Shown here piece by piece: positions 1 to 9,000 of a DNA stretch of 10,684 bases. Every line of letters begins with the position of its first letter. Within the stretch, counting starts at the first letter, position 1. Both the position numbers and the translations under genes were made by a program. The notes beneath the pieces were generated by a model. It saw only the letters and a program-made list of their open reading frames with translations, had not been told where the DNA came from and did not search any database. The stretch lies in assembly GCA_041183125.1 (NCBI GenBank), contig JBEGMH010000255.1:1-10684 (forward strand), given 5' to 3'. This stretch comes from JADJPL01 sp041183125. GTDB taxonomy: Bacteria > Bacteroidota > Bacteroidia > Chitinophagales > Saprospiraceae.

Positions 1-94
1 GAAGAAAACTGTTCTTTTTATTAAAAATATTATTTTGAAAAAAATATTATTTCAATATTTTATAATTTATAATTTAAAAAATACCCCTTGCCCG
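1..94 (+). promoter_or_regulatory. AT-rich leader and probable promoter region of the TonB-dependent receptor gene
   Basis: Only 7 of the first 80 bases are G or C, in sharp contrast to the GC-rich coding sequence that follows. The stretch holds TATTTTG at 31-37, one base short of the Bacteroidota -7 consensus TAnnTTTG, and TATAAT at 61-66. No -33 TTG at the expected distance stands out, so the exact promoter is not resolved. An in-frame ATG at 35 would translate much of this stretch, but the composition says it is non-coding leader. Confidence 0.35.
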
Positions 95-1915
95 ATGCAC
101 ATACAACGACTCGCCAGCCTCCTAACCATCTTCTTCTTTTGTACTGCCAGCCCGTCCTTTGCCCAGGACACCCTCGAGCTTCCCGAGGTAGTCGTTTCCG
201 ACAACCGCATGGACATACCTTTTTCGCAGCAGTCGCGCAGCCTACACATCATCCGGCGGGCGGAAATAGAAGCTTCGCCAGCCAACAGCGTAGCGGAACT
301 CATCCAATACGTAGCCGGCCTCGACGTACGCCAACGCGGCACCAACGGCGTACAGGTGGATGTCGGCATCCGCGGTGGGTCTTTCGACCAGACCCTCATT
401 TTGATCAACGGAATAAAAATCAGTGACTTACAGACTGGTCACCACTCCATGAACCTACCCGTTGACCTCGACGCCATCGAGCGCATTGAGGTTCTGAAAG
501 GCCCCGCCGCCCGGATTTACGGCCAGAATGCGTTTGCAGGCGCCATCAATATCGTCACGCGGGCACCCGAGCAACGCTTTGTGCGGGCAGGCGTACAAGC
601 CGGGGATTTCGGACTTGGACGCGTCAGCGGTGGCCTTTCCGCTCCAATAGGCCGGTTGCGGCAGTACGCGTCCTATGCGCACGATTTTGCACAAGGATAC
701 CGCTACAACACCGATTACCGCATGCACACCGCTTCTTACCAGGCGGCATTAGAAGGAAGCCGCGGAGAAACCCGGCTGTTCGCAGGTTGGAGCGGGCGCG
801 ATTTTGGCGCCAACGGCTTTTACGGCAGCCCCCGCTTTACGGAGCAGTACGAAAAAATCCACACCAGCCTGCTCAGCCTCGACGCCAGTCGGCGGTTTGG
901 GAACTGGGTCTGGAAACCCCGGGCCTACTGGCGGTTCAACCAGGACGAGTATATTTTCACCCGGGCCAACCCGGCGGCGTACCGCAACCTCCACCGCAGC
1001 CATATCGCAGGGGCGGAGCTCCACGCCCAGTACACGTCCCGCTGGGGCATAAGCGGCTTCGGGTTGGATGCCGGGCGGCAGCTCTTGTACAGCAACCGGT
1101 TGGGCACCCGCGCCCGCAACACCCTTGCTATTTTTGCCGAGCAGCGCTTCCAATTTGGCCGTGGCAAAGTGGACTTCACCCCCGGCATACTCTGGAATAC
1201 CTACAGCGACTTCGGCACCCAATGGCTGCCCGGCGTGGAAGCCGGATGGCAGGTAAGCCCTTCCCTGCGCGTGTATGCCAATGCCGGCTATACCTTTCGC
1301 GTACCCACTTTTACCGACCTCTATTACCAGGATCCAGGCAACCAGGGCAACCCGGACCTAAAGCCGGAATCTGCCCTGTCCTGGGAAATCGGCGCAAAGT
1401 GGCAGCAAGACCACGCCTCCGCCACGTTCGCCCTATTTGACCGGCGGAGCGAAAACCTCATTGACTGGACCAAAACCGCCGACAGCGAGCCCTGGCGCAC
1501 GCGCAACCTGGGGCAGGTATCGTTCCGCGGAGCCGAAATACAGGGAGAGCTGCGCGTTGCGTCCTTTCTCCCCAGGCTGGGCACGAGCTATACTTTTATC
1601 CATGCCAGCCAATCGGCCGACCCGGTTTACCGCTCGCGCTACGCCCTGGACCAGCTCCGGCACCAGCTCATTCTGTTTGCCGATTTTCGGATGGGGAAAC
1701 GCTGGACGGCCAGCCTCCGGGGCCGCTACCTCGACCGCGTCAACCTGGAGGACTACTCCGTTCTAGACGCCCGCATAAGCTGGAAAACAGGAAAATGGTC
1801 TGCTTTTCTCGAGGCGACCAACCTGACCAACGCCGACTATACCGAAACCAGCCTTGTGCCCATGCCCGGGCGCTGGGCCAGCACCGGACTAAACATAAGG
1901 CTGGGAAAAAAGTAG
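95..1915 (+). CDS. TonB-dependent outer-membrane receptor
   Basis: This is a 606-residue outer-membrane active transporter of the TonB-dependent family, importing a scarce ligand using energy from TonB-ExbB-ExbD. The ATG at 95 is preferred over the in-frame ATG at 35 because it begins a clean signal peptide (basic start, hydrophobic residues 9-17, cleavage after SFAQ at residue 24), while the extra 20 residues come from AT-rich leader DNA. A TonB-box-like LPEVVVS lies at residues 29-35. It is followed by a plug domain with VRIEVL-type features (IERIEVLKGPAARIYG, then AGAINIVT) and a 22-strand-type barrel that includes a TNLTNADY motif near the end. There is no N-terminal carboxypeptidase-like domain, so it is not a SusC-type glycan receptor. 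The length is close to that of BtuB-like receptors, but the ligand cannot be read from the sequence. It ends in GLNIRLGKK, without the usual terminal aromatic residue. It converges on purE, with 7 bases between the stop codons. Confidence 0.93.
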   Translation: MHIQRLASLLTIFFFCTASPSFAQDTLELPEVVVSDNRMDIPFSQQSRSLHIIRRAEIEASPANSVAELIQYVAGLDVRQRGTNGVQVDVGIRGGSFDQTLILINGIKISDLQTGHHSMNLPVDLDAIERIEVLKGPAARIYGQNAFAGAINIVTRAPEQRFVRAGVQAGDFGLGRVSGGLSAPIGRLRQYASYAHDFAQGYRYNTDYRMHTASYQAALEGSRGETRLFAGWSGRDFGANGFYGSPRFTEQYEKIHTSLLSLDASRRFGNWVWKPRAYWRFNQDEYIFTRANPAAYRNLHRSHIAGAELHAQYTSRWGISGFGLDAGRQLLYSNRLGTRARNTLAIFAEQRFQFGRGKVDFTPGILWNTYSDFGTQWLPGVEAGWQVSPSLRVYANAGYTFRVPTFTDLYYQDPGNQGNPDLKPESALSWEIGAKWQQDHASATFALFDRRSENLIDWTKTADSEPWRTRNLGQVSFRGAEIQGELRVASFLPRLGTSYTFIHASQSADPVYRSRYALDQLRHQLILFADFRMGKRWTASLRGRYLDRVNLEDYSVLDARISWKTGKWSAFLEATNLTNADYTETSLVPMPGRWASTGLNIRLGKK

Positions 1916-1922
1916 CCCCGCC

Positions 1923-2396
1923 TCAGATCCTGGCTGCCTTATCGAGTACTTCCCGCTCCAATGCGCGCTTGTATTCCAGCACCCGTTCCCGGATGGCGGG
2001 ATCAGAAGCCCCTAAGATTTGAGCAGCAAGGATACCTGCGTTTTTCGCTGCGTTCACCGCCACGGTGGCCACGGGCACCCCGTTGGGCATCTGCACGATG
2101 GAGAGCAGGGAGTCCCAGCCATCTATGGAGTTGGAAGACTTGACGGGGACCCCGATCACCGGGAGCGGGCTCAACGAAGCGACCATGCCCGGCAGGTGGG
2201 CCGCTCCCCCGGCCCCGGCGATGATGACCTGTATGCCCCGCTCGTGCGCCCCTCGGGCAAAGTTGAACATGCGTTCCGGGGTGCGGTGGGCCGAAACGAT
2301 GTCCAGCGAGCAGGCAATCCCGAAGTGCGCGAGGATGTCCGCTGCCGGCCGCATGACCGGCAGGTCGGAATCCGAGCCCATAATAATAGCTACCAT
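1923..2396 (-). CDS. purE: N5-carboxyaminoimidazole ribonucleotide mutase PurE
   Basis: PurE (class I) converts N5-CAIR to CAIR in de novo purine synthesis; it is a cytosolic enzyme, normally octameric. The 157-residue protein matches the usual length of about 160. The phosphate-binding GSDSD lies at residues 7-11, SAHRTP at 35-40 with the catalytic histidine at 37, and the glycine-rich GAGGAAHLPGM at 61-71. The ATG at 2396 is chosen because the protein then begins MVAIIMGSDSD, as in the family. An ORF extension to 2540 runs back into pgi and has no family character. The start lies 11 bases after the pgi stop, so the two genes are probably cotranscribed. I see no clear Shine-Dalgarno sequence. 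The partner enzyme PurK is not in the window. Confidence 0.96.
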   Translation of the reverse strand: MVAIIMGSDSDLPVMRPAADILAHFGIACSLDIVSAHRTPERMFNFARGAHERGIQVIIAGAGGAAHLPGMVASLSPLPVIGVPVKSSNSIDGWDSLLSIVQMPNGVPVATVAVNAAKNAGILAAQILGASDPAIRERVLEYKRALEREVLDKAARI

Positions 2397-2407
2397 ACGA
2401 TGAGTCT

Positions 2408-4063
2408 TTACGCTTGCCGCATTTGTTTGTATGCGTTGATCAAACCATTCGTCGAGGCATCGTGGGTGTGGACGGCTTCGTCGCCCATCAGCTCGGGCAG
2501 GATTTTGTTGGCGAGCTGTTTGCCCAATTCCACCCCCCACTGATCGAAGCTGAAGATATTCCAGATGACGCCCTGCACAAAAATCTTGTGCTCGTACAGT
2601 GCGATCAGCATGCCCAGCGTGCGCGGCGTGATTTGCCGGACCAGAATGGAGTTGCTCGGCTTATTGCCACTGAACACCTTAAACGGCAGCAACGCCTGGA
2701 TTTGGGCTTCCGTTTTGCCCTCCTTTTCCAGCTCTGCGCGCACCGTTTCCGCCGTTTTTCCCATGAGCAGCGCCTCGGTTTGCGCAAAAAAGTTGGACAA
2801 GAGTTTGGTGTGGTGGTCGCCGATCGGATTATGGCTGATAGCCGGGGCGATGAAATCGCAGGGGATGAGCTTGGTTCCCTGATGGATGAGTTGGTAGAAA
2901 GCATGTTGGCCGTTCGTACCCGGTTCGCCCCAGACGATGGGCCCTGTCTGGTAAGCAACGGGGTTGCCGGCGCGATCCACCGATTTTCCGTTGCTCTCCA
3001 TGTTCCCTTGCTGGAAGTACGCCGCAAAGCGGTGCAAGTACTGGTCGTACGGAAGGATGGCCTCCGTTTCGGCCCCGAAGAAATTGTTGTACCAGATCCC
3101 GATCAGCGCCAGGAGCACCGGTGCATTGCGCCGAAACTCCGCATGGCGGAAATGGAGGTCCATGGCCTCGAATCCCTCCAACAGCGCTTTAAACTGAGGA
3201 AATCCCAGCGTACAGGCGATGGACAACCCGATCGCCGAGGTCAATGAGTAGCGGCCTCCGACCCAGTCCCAGAACTCAAACATATTTTCTTCCGCGATAC
3301 CAAAGGCGCGCACTGCCGGTGCGTTGGTGGACAGCGCCGCGAAGTGCAGGGCGATATGCGCGGGGTCGGCTGCGCGGTCCAGGAACCACTGCCGCGCTGT
3401 AAAGGCGTTGGTCATCGTTTCCTGGGTCGTGAAGGTCTTAGAGGCGATCAGGAACAGCGTCGTTTCCGGGTGGACGCGGCGCAGCGTCTCCGCGATGTGC
3501 GTACCGTCCACATTCGACACAAAATACACCGAGATGCCCGGTGCCCAATAAGGCCGCAGTGCTTCGGTGACCATCACGGGCCCCAGGTCGGAACCGCCGA
3601 TACCGATATTGACAATATCCGTGATGCGTTTTCCGGTGTAGCCTTTCCACTCCCCGGAAACCACTGATTCGCTAAAGCGCTCCATTTGGGAAAGGACCCG
3701 TTGTACGGCGGGCATCACATCAGCCCCGCCGACCGACACCCGGTGTCCGGACAGGTTTCGGAGCGCGGTATGCAGCACCGCCCTGTTTTCCGTTTCGTTG
3801 ATGGGTTCGCCCTGAAACATCGCTTCGATGGCCTCCTTCAACTGGCACTCTTCTGCGAGGGCAACGAGCAAGTCTATGGTCTTTTCCGAAATAATATTTT
3901 TTGAAAAATCAATCCATACGTCTTCCACCGATAAGGAGAACGTCTGGAAGCGATCCGGTTCCTGTGAAAACAGCGTTTTCATGTGCAGGCCGGACATTTC
4001 GCCGAAGTGGGACTGCAACTCGCCCCAGGCTTGTGTTTTTGTCGGGTTGATGCGGCGCAACAT
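2408..4063 (-). CDS. pgi: Glucose-6-phosphate isomerase
   Basis: This is the cytosolic enzyme that interconverts glucose 6-phosphate and fructose 6-phosphate in glycolysis and gluconeogenesis. The 551 residues match the classical bacterial type (about 549 in E. coli). The phosphate-binding region NIGIGGSDLG is at residues 152-161 and ASKTFTTQET at 207-216. Family signature 1 (DWVGGRYSLTSAIG) is at 266-279, and signature 2 runs from about 498 to 515. By alignment to the family from memory, the catalytic residues are E356 (in QGNMESNGKS), H387 (in GTNGQHAFYQ) and K515 (in DQWGVELGK). All are present, so the enzyme should be active. The ATG at 4063 gives the expected N-terminus. It is the first gene of a probable pgi-purE operon and is divergent from the stress-protein gene. 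Confidence 0.97.
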   Translation of the reverse strand: MLRRINPTKTQAWGELQSHFGEMSGLHMKTLFSQEPDRFQTFSLSVEDVWIDFSKNIISEKTIDLLVALAEECQLKEAIEAMFQGEPINETENRAVLHTALRNLSGHRVSVGGADVMPAVQRVLSQMERFSESVVSGEWKGYTGKRITDIVNIGIGGSDLGPVMVTEALRPYWAPGISVYFVSNVDGTHIAETLRRVHPETTLFLIASKTFTTQETMTNAFTARQWFLDRAADPAHIALHFAALSTNAPAVRAFGIAEENMFEFWDWVGGRYSLTSAIGLSIACTLGFPQFKALLEGFEAMDLHFRHAEFRRNAPVLLALIGIWYNNFFGAETEAILPYDQYLHRFAAYFQQGNMESNGKSVDRAGNPVAYQTGPIVWGEPGTNGQHAFYQLIHQGTKLIPCDFIAPAISHNPIGDHHTKLLSNFFAQTEALLMGKTAETVRAELEKEGKTEAQIQALLPFKVFSGNKPSNSILVRQITPRTLGMLIALYEHKIFVQGVIWNIFSFDQWGVELGKQLANKILPELMGDEAVHTHDASTNGLINAYKQMRQA

Positions 4064-4191
4064 AAATGGTATTTTTATGCAAATAAAGCTACTTTTACAG
4101 CAGAATCAGAGGATTTTTTGAGCGGTCGCAACGGATTTCGCCTTTTTATACCGGAGCACCCCTTCCGAATACCTGTTTTTCGCATGGGAAT

Positions 4192-4235
4192 GCCCCAAAA
4201 TACACACCCGGCGCTGACATTCGTCAGCATGGGGC
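4192..4235. promoter_or_regulatory. Nested hairpin in the pgi/usp divergent promoter region
   Basis: The 214-base spacer 4064-4277 separates two divergent genes and should hold both promoters. Within it GCTGAC (4213-4218) and GTCAGC (4223-4228) form a perfect 6-base-pair stem with an ATTC loop. Outside it GCCCC (4192-4196) can pair with GGGGC (4231-4235). The inner repeat ends 21 bases before TACCTTTA (4250-4257), a near match to the -7 box TAnnTTTG, which lies 20 bases before the usp ATG. Operator or RNA hairpin are both possible. I found no convincing -33 element and no clear pgi promoter box. Confidence 0.35.
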
Positions 4236-4277
4236 CACACAGCATACTATACCTTTACATAAACAAAAAATTGGGTT

Positions 4278-5111
4278 ATGAAAAAGCTCCTTGTCCCTAC
4301 CGACTTTTCCGATACCGCGCAAAGCGCGTTGGTATATGCGCGTACCCTGGCGTCCCGCATGGAAGGTGCCCACATCGAAGTCGTGCACCTCTACCTGCCG
4401 GCCACCGCTGCGGAATACCCGAACATCGTGCCCCCCATCCCGGAGTTCATCGAAGCCCGGGAAAAAATGTTAGCTGAATTCGTGGAGCAAAGTGCAAAAA
4501 CGGCCATCTCCCCTGACGAAGCTGCTGTATCCGTTACGGCGCGCCTCGTCGTAGGCTTCCCGGCAGACGAGATCGTGCGCATGTCGCCGGATTACGACAT
4601 GATTATAATGGGTACGACCGGCTCTTCCGACGTGCTGGACGAGCTGTTCGGGAGCGTATCCAGCCACGTGGCGCGCAAAGCGGAATGCCCGGTACTCCTC
4701 ATTCCGAAGGGCCTGGCCTACAAGCCGGTGGGGCATATCCTGTACGCCAGCAACTACGAATCCGCTGACCGCCACATGATCCAGGCGCTGACCGACTTCA
4801 ATAAATTGTTCAACGCCACCCTGCACTTTGTACACGTGCGCGACGAGGAGGACGAGAGCGAGCGAAAGCCCAAAGACGAGATCTTCAACGAACTGTTCCT
4901 CAAAGGAGACCCGGGCTTTGGATTTGAATTTGAAGACATAGAAGGGGAAGATATCAGCGAAGCCCTGAACGAGTATGCGGTAAAAAACGGCATTGACCTG
5001 GTGGTGATGGTAGCCCGCAAACGCAGTTTCTGGGACAACTTTTTCCACCGGAGCAGCACCAAACACATGGCGCTCAACACGAGCCTGCCGCTCATGGTGC
5101 TGCATCTTTAG
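4278..5111 (+). CDS. Universal stress protein with two tandem Usp domains
   Basis: This is a 277-residue cytosolic UspA-family protein made of two alpha/beta Usp domains. The first (residues 1-146) starts KKLLVPTDFSD, with the ATP-contacting aspartate at 9, and carries the nucleotide-binding motif G-x2-G-x9-G-S (GTTG at 112-115, GS at 125-126), so it probably binds ATP. The second domain (about 150-277) keeps the fold (HILYASNYE, LVVMVARKR, final LPLMVLHL) but has lost the glycine motif, which is common in Bacteroidota double-Usp proteins. An acidic, charged segment at about 190-225 separates its first strands. These proteins are linked to survival under starvation, redox or envelope stress; the specific role here is unknown. 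It stands alone on its strand, and its stop overlaps the convergent gene by four bases. Confidence 0.92.
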   Translation: MKKLLVPTDFSDTAQSALVYARTLASRMEGAHIEVVHLYLPATAAEYPNIVPPIPEFIEAREKMLAEFVEQSAKTAISPDEAAVSVTARLVVGFPADEIVRMSPDYDMIIMGTTGSSDVLDELFGSVSSHVARKAECPVLLIPKGLAYKPVGHILYASNYESADRHMIQALTDFNKLFNATLHFVHVRDEEDESERKPKDEIFNELFLKGDPGFGFEFEDIEGEDISEALNEYAVKNGIDLVVMVARKRSFWDNFFHRSSTKHMALNTSLPLMVLHL

Positions 5112-5584
5112 TCCTCCTTCGCATCCGTCCACTGGCGGATAGCGCGCAGGATATCCAACACGGGGTAATTGCCTTCGAACAAGAGCAAGCCCGTTCCCAC
5201 GCTGCGCTCAACTACCAGCACTTTGCTTTGCCCTGCTGTCTGGTTGAGCGCATTTTTTTGTTGGGTATCCGCGACATACACCTGCCGGACCTCCCGCCAG
5301 GGAATATTCAGTTTGCCATATTCAATACCGTTCTGCCCCACGACCACCGCATGCAGGCGGCCGATGGCCAAACCGCTGAACAAAGCGGCCCCAGCCCCCA
5401 TCAGAACCAGGAAGAACAACAACATCCGGGCGAGGGACTGCTCGGTGCCCCGCCGCCCCGTTTTTTTTTGGTGCGACATGCCGTATAAGGCCGCAGCGGC
5501 GGTAATGGCACACAATAGCCCGCCCCAAAGCCAGGCGCTTTCCTGGGCGGTATCTGCGTAAAAAGTAAGTGCGTTTTGTTCCAT
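5108..5584 (-). CDS. Small membrane protein with two TM helices and a PH-like C-terminal domain (hypothetical)
   Basis: This 158-residue protein has two predicted membrane helices (about 17-36 and 53-75) joined by a short basic loop (HQKKTGRRG), followed by a soluble domain from about 77 to 153. The tail pattern VVVGQNGIEYGK, IPWREVRQVYV, then a strand pair and a final helix (VLDILRAIRQW) resembles bacterial PH-like domains found in small membrane proteins. This is inference from pattern, not from a search. The helix-loop-helix layout, with the basic loop probably cytoplasmic, is tentative. The ATG at 5584 is preferred to the one at 5656, because the added 24 residues would be read from one arm of a palindrome and have no protein character. 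The stop TTA (5108-5110 on +) overlaps the usp TAG. Function is unknown. Confidence 0.75.
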   Translation of the reverse strand: MEQNALTFYADTAQESAWLWGGLLCAITAAAALYGMSHQKKTGRRGTEQSLARMLLFFLVLMGAGAALFSGLAIGRLHAVVVGQNGIEYGKLNIPWREVRQVYVADTQQKNALNQTAGQSKVLVVERSVGTGLLLFEGNYPVLDILRAIRQWTDAKED

Positions 5585-5601
5585 ATTTTGGGAAAAATAA
5601 A

Positions 5602-5766
5602 TAGACTTGTTGCGAGGGGTCAGCGAGGTGGGAAAAAAGAGTCGTTTTTTATCCACACGAAGGCTTTTTGAGGGAGTATAGCTGGGCTATATGACCGAAA
5701 AAAGGCACAGTGTGGGAAAAAAAGGGCCTTTTTGACCCCTCGATGATCCCCCTCGCAACAAGTTTA
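5602..5766. repeat. 165-base imperfect palindrome, MITE-like, in a divergent spacer
   Basis: The segment is symmetric about base 5684. The outer arms ACTTGTTGCGAGGGG (5605-5619) and CCCCTCGCAACAAGT (5749-5763) are perfect 15-base inverted repeats. The centre is a perfect TATAGC-TGG-GCTATA hairpin (5677-5691). Pairing each base with its mirror without gaps, 54 of 81 positions are Watson-Crick and 6 more are G-T. A small shift near 5620-5632 recovers further pairs (TCAgCGAGG against TCAtCGAGG). TA stands at both borders (5602-5603 and 5765-5766), as for elements that target TA. It encodes no transposase. It lies between the start of the membrane-protein gene (5584, -) and the Asp-box gene (6027, +). 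A decayed non-autonomous mobile element or a structured RNA are the main readings. Confidence 0.75.
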
Positions 5767-6026
5767 CTAAAAAAAGATATGCACAAATCCCCCTGCTTCC
5801 CAAAAAGTTAATTTCGGAGGCTAACAGGGGAGGAAGCCATTTCATTTACCGACCTATTGCGCAGCAAGGTCTCAAAAAAACTGCAATCGGGCGTTTTTTA
5901 CAAAAATATTTCTTTAAAGACGGCTCGACTTATCTAATGTTTTATCTTTTCCAGTATTTTTAACGCAGCCCCATCGGACAGTGCCCATCCCCCTGGGTTT
6001 TTATCCACCTAAAAACATTCCGGATT
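5767..6026. other. Rest of the long gene-free interval, with a minor hairpin
   Basis: No gene is supported here. A bulged hairpin can form between 5790-5800 and 5816-5830 (CCCCTGCTTCC against GGAGGC plus CAGGGG). TCTTTAAAGA (5911-5920) is a perfect 10-base palindrome. AT-rich DNA from about 5890 to 5965 contains TATTTTTA (5955-5962), a near match to the TAnnTTTG promoter box for the gene that starts at 6027. No -33 TTG is visible at the right distance. A ten-codon ATG frame at 5779-5811 has no coding character. Confidence 0.4.
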
Positions 6027-9000
6027 ATGAATGTAAGACCTGTTCTTTTCTTGGCCTGCTTGCTCATTGGATTTCAAGCGAGCGGGCAAAAAAAAGGGAA
6101 GCCGGCGGCCACACCTGCTGTGGAGCGCCCGGCAAGCACCCATTTTGACCAACGCCTTTATGAAGGTATGAAATGGCGGCTCGTAGGGCCCTTCCGCGGC
6201 GGACGCTCCTGTACTGTAACGGGAGTACGCCACCAACCCAACCTCTACTACCAAGGCACGGCAGGCGGGGGCGTCTGGCGCACCCAGGATGGAGGCCAAA
6301 CCTGGCACTGCATCTCCGACGGATTCTTCGGAGGCTCCATCGGTGCGGTGGCCGTAGCGGAAAGCGACCCCAACGTCCTCTACGTGGGCGAAGGCGAGCA
6401 GACGGTGCGCGGAAACGTATCCTCCGGCTGGGGGCTCTGGCGCTCCACCGATGCCGGTAAGACCTGGAAATCTATCGGGCTGAAAGCATCCGAGCACATC
6501 GGACGCATACGGGTACACCCACACAACCCCGACTTGGTCTATGTAGCCGCTATGGGCAACTTATGGAAACCCAGCCCCGAAAGAGGGGTCTATCGCTCCA
6601 AAGACGGGGGCAACACCTGGGAGCGCATCCTTTTCGAAAGCGAAAAAGCTGGTGCCGTGGACTTAATCCTCGACCCCAACAACCCCCGCATCCTCTACGC
6701 CAGCACCTGGGAAATCAGCCGCAACGGCTACCGGATGGACAGCGGCGGCCCGGGATCCCACCTCTGGAAAAGCACCGATGGCGGCGACACCTGGACCAAA
6801 CTCACCCACCGGCCCGGCATGCCCAAAGGCACCATCGGCATCATCGGCATCGCCGTATCCCCCGTCAATTCCAACCGCCTTTGGGCCTGTGTGGAACACC
6901 TCGACGGCGGCGTATTCCGATCCGACGACGGCGGGGAAACCTGGACGCGCACCAGCGACTTCCGCGAGTTGAGGCAGCGCGCCTGGTACTACTCCCGCAT
7001 CTACGCCGACACCAAAGACGAAAATAAAGTCTACGTCGCCAATGTGGACTTCTGGCGCTCCGACGACGGCGGCAAAAACTGGACGGGTATCGAAACGCCC
7101 CACGGCGACCACCACGACCTCTGGATAGACCCCGACAACAACCAGCGCATGGCCGTTGCCGATGATGGCGGTGCCCAGGTCAGCTACGACGCAGGCGAAA
7201 ACTGGACCACCTATCACAACCAACCCACCGCCCAGTTCTACCGAGTCACCACCGACAACCATTTCCCCTACCGCATCCTCGGTGCCCAACAGGACAACAG
7301 CACCGTGCGCATCCTCCACCGCAGCGCAGGAGGCTATATCACCGAAAAAGACTGGGATGTTTCCGCCGGGGGCGAAAGCGCCCACCTCGCCCCAGACCCC
7401 GACGACCCGGACGTCGTCTATGCAGGGACTTACAAAGGCTACATGAGCCGCCTGGACCACAAAACCGGCCAGGAGCGCAGTACCAACGTCTGGCCCGACA
7501 ACCCGGCCGGCTCCGGGGTAGAAGTCATGAAATACCGCTTCAACTGGAACTACCCCATCTTCTTTAGCCCGCACGACGGCAATAAGCTGTATGCCGGCTC
7601 CAACTACCTGCACGTCAGCTATAACGAAGGGCAGTCCTGGGAGGTCATCAGCCCTGACCTCACCCGGGGCGAGCCCGAAACGCTCAAGTCCTCCGGCGGC
7701 CCTATCACACAGGACAATACCGGGGTGGAATACTACGCCAACATCTTCGCCGTGACCGAATCCGCTCAGGAACCCGGTGTCATCTGGGCAGGTAGCGATG
7801 ACGGCCTCCTGCACCTGACCCGCGACGGGGGCAAAACCTGGACCAACGTGACCCCTCCCGGCTCCCCAAAGTACAACATGATGAACAGCATCGAGGTGAA
7901 CCCCTTCGTCAAAGGCGGTGCATACGTAGCCGCTACGAGCTATAAGTTCGGCGACTATACGCCTTATTTATACAAAACGACTGATTACGGCAAAACGTGG
8001 ACCCTCATCACCTCGGGTATTGACCCGCAGTTCTATACCCGTGTGGTACGCGCCGACCCGAAACGGCAGGGGCTGCTCTACGCCGGCACCGAATGGGGCA
8101 TGTACGTATCCTTCGACGACGGTACCAGCTGGCATCCTTTCCAACTGAACCTGCCCGTCACCTCCATCGCCGACCTGCACATCCGCGACAATGCCCTCAT
8201 CGCTGCTACCCATGGCCGCAGTTTCTGGATGATAGACGACCTGAGCCCCCTGCACCAGTTGAATGCGGACATAGCCTCCAAAGACTTCCACCTGTTCCAG
8301 CCCAAAGCGTCCTACCGCATGGCCCAGGAAGAAGGTGGGAACAAAGCCGCCTTGCGCACCCAAGGGGAAAACCACCCCAATGGCGTCATCTTCCACTTTT
8401 ATCTCAAATCCGTAACCGATAGCACGCAGGTAAAACTCGACCTGCTGGAACCCGACGGGGACCTCATCCGCTCCTACAGCAACACCTCGAAGGACCGCCG
8501 CAGCGCGCTGCCCATCAAAACCGGCGGCAACCGCTTCGTATGGGACATGCGCTACCCCGGCTTCAAGGACTTCCCCGGAATGGTGCTGTACTCCTCCCCC
8601 AACCGCGGCCCCAAGGCCGTACCGGGCATGTACAAAGCCCGCCTCAGCGCCAACGGGAAAAGTGTTGAGCAAACCTTTGAAATCCTCAAAGACCCGCGAC
8701 TCCCCAACCAGGCAGCCGCCTACCAGGAGCAGCTCGACTTCCTCATCCAGGTGCGCGACCGCGTCAGCGAAGCCCATCAAGCTATCTCAGATATACGGGC
8801 TGTGAAAAAGGACATAGGCTACCTAAAAGAAAAAGCCGGCGGGAACCCGCAATACCAGGAACTCATCCGCCAGGCCAACGAACTCGAAAAGGAACTCTCC
8901 AAAGTGGAAGGCCAAATCCACCAGGTCAAAAACCAGAGCCAGCAGGATCCCATCAACTATGGCATCAAAGTCAATAACCGGCTCGCGTTTCTCATGGCCG

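Noticed and set aside
2397..2540. N-terminal extension of purE back to an ATG at 2540
   Set aside because: The extra 48 residues overlap the pgi 3' end and have no PurE character; the family N-terminus fits the ATG at 2396.
2414..3247. 277-codon plus-strand frame opposite pgi
   Set aside because: It lies wholly within pgi on the other strand, which has all catalytic motifs; its own translation shows no family features.
3983..4477. 164-codon plus-strand frame across the pgi/usp spacer
   Set aside because: It overlaps usp out of frame and pgi antisense, and part of its length is promoter DNA.
5585..5656. N-terminal extension of the small membrane protein to an ATG at 5656
   Set aside because: The added 24 residues would be encoded mostly by one arm of the palindrome; the start at 5584 gives a complete protein outside it.
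5779..5811. Ten-codon ATG frame in the gene-free interval
   Set aside because: Too short, no ribosome-binding signal and not placed as an obvious leader peptide.
6663..7814. 383-codon open frame on the minus strand inside the Asp-box gene
   Set aside because: It is an exact shadow of a GC-rich, repeat-like coding region; its Gly/Val/Ala-rich translation has no domain character, and the plus-strand gene is certain.
7968..8780. 270-codon minus-strand frame opposite the Asp-box gene
   Set aside because: Shadow frame with low-complexity Val/Gly/Ala content and no plausible start context.
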